From DATJPR01 sp963752915 (lineage in GTDB: Bacteria; Bacteroidota; Ignavibacteria; UBA10030; UBA6906), in the NCBI GenBank assembly GCA_963752915.1, contig CAVVZZ010000015.1:1-64000 (forward strand): a stretch of 64,000 nt of DNA, in the 5' to 3' direction. Each line of letters begins with the position of its first letter. The stretch's first letter is position 1. Shown piece after piece: positions 52,941 through 59,996 of this stretch. Below the pieces are notes generated by a model. It ran no database searches. It saw only the letters and a program-made list of their open reading frames with translations, and was not told the DNA's origin. Position numbers and translations under genes: made by a program.

Positions 52941-54133
52941 AGACGATCTTGGTGATTTTCAAGAAAGAACTGAAGGACACGTTGCGCGATCGCCGGACGC
53001 TTGCGAGCATGATCATCATCCCGCTCCTCTTGTTCCCGCTCTTGATCGGCATTTCCTCCCGCATCATGATGTCCCAGATTCAAAAGGCGCAAGGGAAGGT
53101 GCTCATCGTTGGACTGATGACACAGGGCAACGCCACGGAGTTCCGGAGAATTCTTCTGAACGATCCCCGCGTCAGAGTGCTCGAGGACCTCTCGCTGGAC
53201 AGCGCGCAGGCGCGGTTCGAGACCGACAGTCTGGATGCGTATTTTTCGTTCGCCCGGGACTTCGACCGGATGGTGGACAGTCTCGGCCGTGGCGATGTTT
53301 CCATGTATTTCAAATCAACAGAGCAGCGCGATATCGAGACGGGGCGGGCGCGACAGCTCTTGACGGCGTTCACCGACAGCCTCCGGGCGCGTCGACTGCA
53401 GAAGCTGCACGTTGACGCAAGACTGATTGAACCGGTGGATGTGCACGAGGTGAACTTCGCGTCGGCGAAGGAGAAGCTTGCAGGTGCCATCGGCGGATTT
53501 CTCCCGTACCTCTTTATTATCTTCTGCTTCATGGGGAGCATGTACCCCGCAATTGACCTCGCGGCCGGCGAAAAGGAACGCGGGACGCTCGAGACGCTCC
53601 TGACATCACCGGCGAACCGGATGGAAATCCTTCTCGGGAAATTCGGCGTGGTCATTCTCACGGGGATCACGACCGCAATCGTTGCGCTGTTCGGCCTGTA
53701 CCTCGGCATTATCCAGATCAAGGAAATCCCGCCCGAACTGTTGAAGTCCGTGATGGATATTCTCCAGCTGCGTACCGTGCTCCTGCTGCTCTCGCTTCTG
53801 CTTCCCCTGACGATCTTCTTCGCGGGCGTGTTGCTCTCGCTTTCTATCATGGCGAAGTCGTACAAAGAAGCTCAGAGCATCATCAGTCCGGCGATGATTG
53901 TCGTGATCGTCCCTGCCTTCGTCGGATTGATGCCGGGGGTAACGCTCGATTGGACCACTGCCCTGATTCCGATTCTGAACGTTTCTCTGGCTACGAAGGC
54001 GATCATCTCCGACACGGCGACGCCGATGTTGATGGGGGAGGTCTACCTCTCGTCGATCGTTCTGGCGGGCCTGAGCTTGTTTGGTTGTGCGAAGGTGTTC
54101 GGTCGCGAAAGCATGCTCTTTCGGGGGACTTAG
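52937..54133 (+). CDS. natB: ABC transporter permease (NatB-like)
   Basis: The 398-residue protein has an N-terminal helix (MIIIPLLLFPLLIGI), an extracytoplasmic domain of about 170 residues, and five to six C-terminal helices with AAGEKERGTLETLLTSPANRMEILLGKF, the coupling segment of NatB/ABC-2 permeases. With NatA it forms an exporter, possibly for Na+ or a drug. The gap after it (54134-54294) holds a weak terminator and the rplM promoter. Confidence 0.85.
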   Translation: MKTILVIFKKELKDTLRDRRTLASMIIIPLLLFPLLIGISSRIMMSQIQKAQGKVLIVGLMTQGNATEFRRILLNDPRVRVLEDLSLDSAQARFETDSLDAYFSFARDFDRMVDSLGRGDVSMYFKSTEQRDIETGRARQLLTAFTDSLRARRLQKLHVDARLIEPVDVHEVNFASAKEKLAGAIGGFLPYLFIIFCFMGSMYPAIDLAAGEKERGTLETLLTSPANRMEILLGKFGVVILTGITTAIVALFGLYLGIIQIKEIPPELLKSVMDILQLRTVLLLLSLLLPLTIFFAGVLLSLSIMAKSYKEAQSIISPAMIVVIVPAFVGLMPGVTLDWTTALIPILNVSLATKAIISDTATPMLMGEVYLSSIVLAGLSLFGCAKVFGRESMLFRGT

Positions 54134-54184
54134 GCGTGGACTTCAGGGTTGCGGCTTTTTCCAGGCCAGGATTTCAGCACAGAG

Positions 54185-54204
54185 CGGGGAATGACCCGTT
54201 TTTT
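54185..54204 (+). terminator. Weak intrinsic terminator after the ABC permease gene
   Basis: A short CGGG/CCCG stem (54185-54188 with 54195-54198) is followed directly by six T. The stem is only 4 bp, so efficiency is doubtful. Confidence 0.35.
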
Positions 54205-54214
54205 GGAATGATTC

Positions 54215-54243
54215 TTGACTATTGCGGTGATTTTCGGTAAATT
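54215..54243 (+). promoter_or_regulatory. Sigma-70-like promoter TTGACT-N17-TAAATT for rplM-rpsI
   Basis: TTGACT at 54215-54220 and TAAATT at 54238-54243 are 17 bp apart, 51 bp before the rplM start. The -35 hexamer is identical to those of the lpdA and 12.4-kb promoters. Confidence 0.55.
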
Positions 54244-54294
54244 TACTAGCTGAACTTTCCATTACGAAATTCAACGTTTCTTCAGGAGTATCAC

Positions 54295-54750
54295 GTGGAC
54301 AAAACGACACGCTTCTTTACCCTGGCGGATGTCGACCGCAAATGGCATGTAGTCAATGCCGAAGGTCAGACGCTCGGCCGTCTTGCCAGTGAAGTCGCGC
54401 GCCTTTTGCGTGGCAAGCACAATCCCATGTTCACGCCGAACGCGGACCTGGGCGATTTTGTCGTCGTCGTGAATGCCGCCAAGATTCACGTCACCGGCAA
54501 ACGGACGGAGCTCAAGGAGTACTTCCATTACACGGGGTACCCGGGAGGAGCGACCTTCGAGAAATTTCAGGACGTTCTGAAGAAGCGGCCCGAGCGTGTC
54601 ATCGAGCATGCCGTCAAAGGGATGCTGCCGCACAACAAGCTCGGCCGGAAGATCCTCGGGAAGCTGAAAGTCTATGGCGGGGCCGACCACCCGCATACGG
54701 CGCAACAGCCTGAAGCCCACAAGATTCCCACCACATCGTTGCAGGAGTAG
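54295..54750 (+). CDS. rplM: 50S ribosomal protein uL13
   Basis: The 151-residue protein shows the uL13 features RKWHVVNAEGQTLGRLASEVA, VTGKRTELKEYFHYTGYPGG and AVKGMLPHNKLGRKILGKLKVY. It begins with GTG, 6 bp after CAGGAG; no upstream ATG is in frame with conserved sequence. rpsI follows after 9 bp, the standard pair. Confidence 0.95.
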   Translation: MDKTTRFFTLADVDRKWHVVNAEGQTLGRLASEVARLLRGKHNPMFTPNADLGDFVVVVNAAKIHVTGKRTELKEYFHYTGYPGGATFEKFQDVLKKRPERVIEHAVKGMLPHNKLGRKILGKLKVYGGADHPHTAQQPEAHKIPTTSLQE

Positions 54751-54759
54751 AGCACGCGC

Positions 54760-55153
54760 ATGGCTGGAACAAACCCCGTTAGTGTCGGGCGTCGCAAGAC
54801 CGCGGTCGCCAGAGTTACGCTCATCGCCGGCAGTGGGACCGTCACGGTCAACAAACGCCCGCTGGAGCAATATTTTCCCATCGAGACGCTGCGGCAGGCC
54901 GTCCTCATCCCGCTGCAGATCACGGAAACGGCAGGGAAGTTCGACATTGCCATCAAGGTTGAAGGCGGCGGCGCCGACCGGTCAGGCCGGCGCGGCAAGC
55001 CTGAGCATTGCCCGTGCCCTGGTGACGATCAGCGAAGACTATCGCCCCGCGTTGCGGACCGCCGGACTCCTGACCCGCGATCCCCGTATGGTTGAACGGA
55101 AGAAATACGGGCAGAAGAAGGCGCGCAAACGGTTCCAGTTCTCGAAGCGCTAA
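54760..55153 (+). CDS. rpsI: 30S ribosomal protein uS9, interrupted by a +1 frameshift
   Basis: The first 71 codons give SVGRRKTAVARVTLIAGSG and KVEGGG. From about 54976 the correct sequence continues in the next frame as TGQAGAASLSIARALVTISE and ends RMVERKKYGQKKARKRFQFSKR-like, the invariant uS9 C-terminal tail, with TAA at 55151-55153. One extra G in GGCGCCGACC explains it. The corrected protein has about 130 residues, the normal length. uS9 is essential and single-copy, so a real null mutation is unlikely; a base-calling or assembly error is the simplest reading. Confidence 0.88.
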
Positions 55154-55176
55154 GGTTGTCGTTTCACCCGTCGGCA

Positions 55177-55209
55177 CGCAGCAGCCCCTTCCGAGGGGAC
55201 AAAGCTGCG
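55177..55209 (+). promoter_or_regulatory. Two-step hairpin in the rpsB leader
   Basis: CGCAGC at 55177-55182 pairs with GCTGCG at 55204-55209, and inside it CCCC (55185-55188) pairs with GGGG (55195-55198). The structure lies between rpsI and rpsB, 110 bp before the rpsB start. It may be an rpsI terminator or part of an S2-responsive leader; the sequence does not decide. Confidence 0.35.
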
Positions 55210-55319
55210 GGATGCAGGACGGCCATCACTCATACTTCCGGATTGTCGCGTGAGTGTCCCCGATGGGATGGCGCGATAAGATGATGGGAGTAGACGAACA
55301 ACTCACTGAAAGGAACACT

Positions 55320-56084
55320 ATGTCCCGCGTTGAAGTCTCCGAACTTCTCGCCGCCGGATGTCACTTCGGCCACCTCACCCGCCGCTGGAACCCCAAAATG
55401 CGCCCGTTCATTTTTATGGAGCGCAACGGTATCCACATCATTGACCTGATGAAGACGAGCATGCTTCTCGACGAGGCGTGCAATGCGCTCTCGATTATCG
55501 TCTCGGAAGGGAAACGGATCCTGTTTGTCGGCACAAAGAAACAGGCGAAGGATCTGATCAAGGAGGAAGCTGTCCGGGCCGGTCAATTCTATGTCAGCGA
55601 ACGCTGGCTTGGCGGGTGCCTGACGAACTTCACCACGATCCGGAAAAGCGTGAAGCGCCTCACGAACATCGAAAAGATGGAGAACGACGGAACCTTCGAG
55701 AAGCTGACCAAGAAGGAAATCCTGATGCTGCATCGCGAGAAAGAAAAGCTCAACAACGTCCTCTCCGGCGTTGTCGATATGACACGGCTCCCGGGCGCGA
55801 TGTTCGTTGTCGATGTGAAGAAAGAAGCCATCGCGGTCAAGGAAGCAAAACGCCTGAACATTCCGGTGTTCGCCATCGTCGACACGAACTGTGACCCCGA
55901 GCCGATCGACTATGTGATTCCGGCAAATGACGACGCGATCAAATCGATCCAGATCATTATGAAGCACGTCACCGATTCTGCAGTCGAAGGCCGCGAACTG
56001 GCCGCCGCCCACCAGGCGGAAATGGCTGCCGAGGCGGAGAACAAAGGGAAAGATACCAAAGATACCGCAGCAGACGCGCGGTAA
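55320..56084 (+). CDS. rpsB: 30S ribosomal protein uS2
   Basis: The 254-residue protein has the uS2 blocks LLAAGCHFGHLTRRWNPKM, RILFVGTKKQAKDLI, ERWLGGCLTNFTTIRKSV and FAIVDTNCDPEPIDYVIPANDDA. The C-terminal 30 residues are a charged extension. AAAGGAAC precedes the ATG at 55320; the open frame begins 22 codons earlier without conservation. It starts the rpsB-tsf-pyrH-frr operon. Confidence 0.95.
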   Translation: MSRVEVSELLAAGCHFGHLTRRWNPKMRPFIFMERNGIHIIDLMKTSMLLDEACNALSIIVSEGKRILFVGTKKQAKDLIKEEAVRAGQFYVSERWLGGCLTNFTTIRKSVKRLTNIEKMENDGTFEKLTKKEILMLHREKEKLNNVLSGVVDMTRLPGAMFVVDVKKEAIAVKEAKRLNIPVFAIVDTNCDPEPIDYVIPANDDAIKSIQIIMKHVTDSAVEGRELAAAHQAEMAAEAENKGKDTKDTAADAR

Positions 56085-56116
56085 AACGCACACGCCACAC
56101 TGAACGTATAAAGGCT

Positions 56117-56971
56117 ATGGCAATAACGACAGATGACATTAAGAAGCTCCGCGAGAAAACAGGCGCGGGGATGATGGACTGCAAGAGGGCGCTGGAAGAG
56201 ACGAAAGGAGACATCAAGGCCGCGATCGAGTACCTCCGGAAGAAGGGGGCCGCCGTTGCGGTGAAACGGGCCGACCGGTCCGCGAAGGAAGGCATGATTG
56301 TCACCCGCGTCAGCGCCGACCGGAAATCCGGCGTGATCGTTGAAGTGAATTGTGAAACGGATTTCGTCGGACGGAGCGAAGATTTTATTGCCTTTGCCAA
56401 CGCGGTCGCCGGTGCGGTTGACAGGAACAAGCCTGTGAATGTCGAAGCCCTGATGGGATCGACCACGGCCGACGGCAAACTCCTGAGCGCGCTGCATAAC
56501 GACCTCCTCGCAAAAGTGGGGGAGAAGATCGAAGTCCGTCGCTTCAAATTCCTCCCGTCTCCCGGCGGGATGGTGAGCAACTATACCCATATGGGGAGCA
56601 AGATCGGCGTGCTCGTGGAACTCGATGGCGTAACAGTCGAGCAGTCCGAGAAAACAACCGGGCGTGACGTGGCGATGCAAATCGCTGCAATGAACCCTCT
56701 CGTTGTCAGCCGCGATCAGGTCGACAAGACGACCGTCGAACGGGAAATCGAGATCTACAGGACCCAGGCGAAGAACGAAGGAAAACCCGCGCCGGTGTTG
56801 GAGAAGATCGCCACAGGCAGGCTCGAGAAGTTCTACCAGGAAGTCGCCCTCGTCGAGCAGATGTATATCAAGGACCAGGGAAAGACGGTTGCCGAAGTCC
56901 TTCGCGAGGCCGGGCCGTCGGTTGCTGTGAAGCAGTTCATCCGCTACCACCTCGGCGAGGAGAACGCCTGA
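56117..56971 (+). CDS. tsf: Elongation factor Ts
   Basis: The 284-residue factor has the N-terminal UBA-like domain with TGAGMMDCKRALEETKGD and the core domain with GVIVEVNCETDFVGRSEDF and HMGSKIGVLVELD. It recycles EF-Tu by nucleotide exchange. pyrH follows after 3 bp. Confidence 0.95.
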   Translation: MAITTDDIKKLREKTGAGMMDCKRALEETKGDIKAAIEYLRKKGAAVAVKRADRSAKEGMIVTRVSADRKSGVIVEVNCETDFVGRSEDFIAFANAVAGAVDRNKPVNVEALMGSTTADGKLLSALHNDLLAKVGEKIEVRRFKFLPSPGGMVSNYTHMGSKIGVLVELDGVTVEQSEKTTGRDVAMQIAAMNPLVVSRDQVDKTTVEREIEIYRTQAKNEGKPAPVLEKIATGRLEKFYQEVALVEQMYIKDQGKTVAEVLREAGPSVAVKQFIRYHLGEENA

Positions 56972-56974
56972 TCC

Positions 56975-57718
56975 ATGCCCCCTCCCCTGTACAAAAGGAT
57001 CCTGTTGAAGCTGAGCGGCGAAGCGCTGATGGGCGAGCAGCAGTTCGGCATCGATCCGGTCGTCCTGAAAAAGTATTCTCAGGAGATCAAGGGGATCAGG
57101 GAACTCGGCGTCGAAGTGGGGATCGTCATCGGCGGAGGGAATATCTTCCGCGGCGTGCAAAACTCCTCGACCGGCATCGATAAGGTGACCGGGGATTACA
57201 TGGGAATGCTCGCCACACTGATTAACGCCATGGCGCTCCAAAGCGCTCTGGAAAACGAGGGAGTCTTCACGCGGCTCATGTCGGCGATCAAGATGGACGT
57301 GATCGCCGAACCGTTTATCCGGCGCCGCGCGATCCGCCACCTTGAGAAGGGGCGCATCGTCATCTTCGGAGCGGGGACCGGCAATCCCTACTTCACGACG
57401 GACACTGCGGCGGTACTGCGGGCGATCGAAATCGAAGCCAACGTCATCATGAAAGGGACGCGGGTGGACGGCGTGTATGACGCCGACCCCGAACGGAACC
57501 CCGACGCGTTCCGCTTCGAACAAATTACCTATAGGGATGTCCTGAAAAGGAATCTCAAGGTGATGGATCTTACCGCCATCACGTTGTGCGAGGAAAACAA
57601 TCTGCCGATCATGGTGTTCAATATGAACACCGTCGGCAACCTGAAACGCATCGTCCTGGGCGAGCCGGTGGGAACGACAGTGAAAGAGACGGTCTCTCCA
57701 CTCATCCAAAACAGTTAG
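56975..57718 (+). CDS. pyrH: UMP kinase
   Basis: The 247-residue amino-acid-kinase-fold enzyme has RILLKLSGEALMG at the start, IVIGGGNIFRG, GTGNPYFTTDTAAVLRA and MKGTRVDGVYDADP. It phosphorylates UMP to UDP. No ribosome binding site of its own is visible, so translation is probably coupled to tsf, whose stop is 3 bp upstream. Confidence 0.95.
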   Translation: MPPPLYKRILLKLSGEALMGEQQFGIDPVVLKKYSQEIKGIRELGVEVGIVIGGGNIFRGVQNSSTGIDKVTGDYMGMLATLINAMALQSALENEGVFTRLMSAIKMDVIAEPFIRRRAIRHLEKGRIVIFGAGTGNPYFTTDTAAVLRAIEIEANVIMKGTRVDGVYDADPERNPDAFRFEQITYRDVLKRNLKVMDLTAITLCEENNLPIMVFNMNTVGNLKRIVLGEPVGTTVKETVSPLIQNS

Positions 57719-57729
57719 CGGAGCCTGTC

Positions 57730-58287
57730 ATGATCAAGCAGATCCTGAAGGAAGCCGACGATAAGATGAAGAAAGCCGTTGACGTGGTCCGCCAAGAGCT
57801 GGCGAAGATCCGTACGGGGAAGGCCACGACCACGCTGCTGGAAGGGGTCAAGGTCGATTACTTCGGGACACCGATGCAGCTCTCGCACGTCGGCAATATC
57901 GGCGTGGCGGATGTCCATACCCTGACGGTGACGCCGTACGACAAGGGCATGCTGGATCCCGTGCACAAGGCCATACAGACCGCGAACCTGGGACTCAACC
58001 CGGTGAAGGACGCCCAGATCATACGCGTCCCAATCCCTCCGTTGAATGAAGAACGCCGCCGGGAGCTCGTGAAGCTCACGAAGAAATTCGGGGAAGAGGG
58101 AAAAATCGCCATTCGGAATGTCCGCCGCGACGCCATGGAACACCTGAAGAAGTCCGAAAAGGCCGAACATTTCTCCGAAGACGAGCGCAAGAAAGGTGAG
58201 GCAGAGCTCCAGAAAATGACCGATAAGGCAACGAAGGACATCGACGCTCACCTGACACAAAAGGAAAAGGAGATCATGGAAGTGTAG
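57730..58287 (+). CDS. frr: Ribosome recycling factor
   Basis: The 185-residue protein has the RRF core KIRTGKATTTLLEGVKVDYFG, IPPLNEERRRELVKLTKKFGE and RNVRRDAMEHLKK. It splits post-termination ribosomes with EF-G. GGAG lies 7 bp before the ATG at 57730; upstream codons in frame overlap pyrH. A long repeat region begins 17 bp after its stop. Confidence 0.95.
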   Translation: MIKQILKEADDKMKKAVDVVRQELAKIRTGKATTTLLEGVKVDYFGTPMQLSHVGNIGVADVHTLTVTPYDKGMLDPVHKAIQTANLGLNPVKDAQIIRVPIPPLNEERRRELVKLTKKFGEEGKIAIRNVRRDAMEHLKKSEKAEHFSEDERKKGEAELQKMTDKATKDIDAHLTQKEKEIMEV

Positions 58288-58303
58288 CTGAGGATCGGCG
58301 AAG

Positions 58304-58557
58304 AGTAGGAAGTACGACGTAGGTAGTAGGAAGAAAGCCGACCCCAATTCAGATATCCGACATCCGATATCTGAATTAATCTCCCCGTCTCCCAGTCTGA
58401 ACGTCGCATGATCCCATAACGATGTCTTCCGATGATATGTCCTGAGCGATGTCAGATATCAGATATCGAAAATCAGATATCTGAATTGGTTTGTTTCGTT
58501 TCGTCCCACAGTCTCCCCGTCCCCCCATCTCCCGATCCCCCCATCTCCCCTTCTCTC
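58304..58557. repeat. Composite heptamer-repeat region, 254 bp
   Basis: Several arrays follow each other between frr and the PspC gene. Bases 58304-58338 are AGTAGGA-type units. Bases 58345-58379 are GATATCC-type units that also form a perfect 12-bp hairpin (58346-58357 with 58366-58377). Bases 58453-58485 repeat the TCAGATA unit with another hairpin. Bases 58380-58399 and 58504-58557 are C/T-rich units (CCCCATC type). All share a period of 7. The rest of the gap to 58639 is the leader of the next gene. Confidence 0.75.
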
Positions 58558-58639
58558 TTTATTGACGTAACTTCTTCAATTCCTTCGCGTATGCAAAGAT
58601 AGGGACGCTCACGGAGCTGTCCCGAAGGAGGGTTACCCT

Positions 58640-59353
58640 ATGACTTCCAAACGGCTATACAAATCGCGCTCAGAGCGTATGATCGATGGCGTGTGCGGTG
58701 GCCTCGCGGAGTTCTTTGGAGTGGAGGTCACCTTGATTCGCATCACCTGGGTCCTTCTCACCCTCCTCGGTGGGTCGGGTATCATTCTCTATCTTGTGGC
58801 CATGTTCATCATGCCGGTGAACCCCGTTCCGGTGTCGCCGGCAGAGCGGGCAAAAACGTCGTCCGCCGGCGCGAACGCGAAATTCTGGGGGATTCTGCTT
58901 GTCGTGGTGGGGATCCTCTGGCTTCTGAAGAACCTGGATATTCCGTATTATTTGCACTGGTGGGGATTTTCCTGGGACTATATGCTTCCGGTCGTGCTGA
59001 TTCTAGCCGGAGTTGCTTTCCTCTTTGGCGGGCGCAATGGTCTCATGACAACTGCAAGTCAGGACGTCGGCTCAGCCGGCGCGTCCGCGGACGATCCCTC
59101 AGCATCGACACCCTATGAGGCACCTCCTATGCCACAACCTCTACGACTCTACAAGTCGCGCGCGGAGCGGAAACTCTTCGGAGTGTGCGGTGGGATCGCG
59201 ACATACGCCAATGTGGACCCGACGATTATTCGGATCCTTTTTGTGGTGGCCGCATTTGCATCGTTCGGTTTCATGATCCTGCTCTACCTCGCGATGGCGA
59301 TCATCGTGCCGAATGAACCCCTTGTCCTGCCGGCGGCGCCGACGACTCCGTAG
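58640..59353 (+). CDS. Membrane protein with two PspC domains
   Basis: The 237-residue protein has one PspC domain at about residues 4-62 (RLYKSRSERMIDGVCGGLAEFFGV plus a helix) and a second at about 168-228 (RLYKSRAERKLFGVCGGIATYANV plus a helix). Between them are two helices resembling the LiaI/LiaF toast-rack-type transmembrane region. PspC proteins sense or signal envelope stress. The tandem arrangement within one chain is less common than a single domain. Confidence 0.85.
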   Translation: MTSKRLYKSRSERMIDGVCGGLAEFFGVEVTLIRITWVLLTLLGGSGIILYLVAMFIMPVNPVPVSPAERAKTSSAGANAKFWGILLVVVGILWLLKNLDIPYYLHWWGFSWDYMLPVVLILAGVAFLFGGRNGLMTTASQDVGSAGASADDPSASTPYEAPPMPQPLRLYKSRAERKLFGVCGGIATYANVDPTIIRILFVVAAFASFGFMILLYLAMAIIVPNEPLVLPAAPTTP

Positions 59354-59472
59354 GAGCCGTCAACTGCGTCTGTCTCGACATGCCCGGCGTGGATTGACAG
59401 CGGCCGAGGATTCGTTTCGGACCCCGGGGATTTTCGGATTCCCCCGGGTCCTCAAATCCGGAAAGGAATGTT

Positions 59473-59985
59473 ATGAAGACCTACGCTCACCGTCCCTGGC
59501 TGGGGATCGGCTTGATTGCGCTCGGAGTGGCGCTCCTTCTCCATCAACTCCGGGTGCTTCCCATTGAGTGGCGGGAGGTGTGGTGGGGGGCAGTGTGTGT
59601 TGCCGGCGTGTGGCTGATCGTCAAAGGCTTTACCAACCAGGGGAAAGGAATGTTCCTCGGCGTGTGCGCGGTTGGGATCGGCGGGTACAAACTCCTCTCG
59701 AACTTCACGACGCTCTACATTCCCTCGTATCTTGTCGTCCCGTCGCTGATGATCCTGGCCGGTGTCGGGATTCTCTTTGTGTATTTCACGACGCTGAGCC
59801 GGTGGCATCTGCTCGTGCCGTCCCTGCTCCTGATCGGCCTCGGCGGTCTGATCGTTATCGCCGAACAAGGATACATCGACCGGTGGGCGGTCATCGATTT
59901 CCTGCGGACCTGGTGGCCGGCGTCGCTGGTGCTCTTCGGAACGGCGATGCTGCTGAATCAGATCAGGCACAGAGACGGAACCTGA
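59473..59985 (+). CDS. Membrane protein, LiaI/DUF5668-like
   Basis: The 170-residue protein consists of five or six membrane helices in pairs (GLIALGVALLLHQLRVLPIEW, GVWLIVKGF, ASLVLFGTAMLLNQ) resembling the LiaI-LiaF-like transmembrane region often encoded next to PspC proteins. AAAGGAA lies just upstream of the ATG. It probably works with the preceding PspC protein in envelope stress. Its stop is 12 bp from the convergent polA stop. Confidence 0.65.
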   Translation: MKTYAHRPWLGIGLIALGVALLLHQLRVLPIEWREVWWGAVCVAGVWLIVKGFTNQGKGMFLGVCAVGIGGYKLLSNFTTLYIPSYLVVPSLMILAGVGILFVYFTTLSRWHLLVPSLLLIGLGGLIVIAEQGYIDRWAVIDFLRTWWPASLVLFGTAMLLNQIRHRDGT

Positions 59986-59996
59986 CGAACCCGTGC

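Noticed and set aside
54760..55153. Programmed +1 ribosomal frameshift in rpsI
   Set aside because: There is no slippery codon with in-frame stop at the shift point and no precedent I know for this gene; a one-base error explains it.
55910..57709. A 599-codon open frame antisense to rpsB, tsf and pyrH
   Set aside because: It is a GC-driven shadow of three well-recognised essential genes and shows no known motif or ribosome site.
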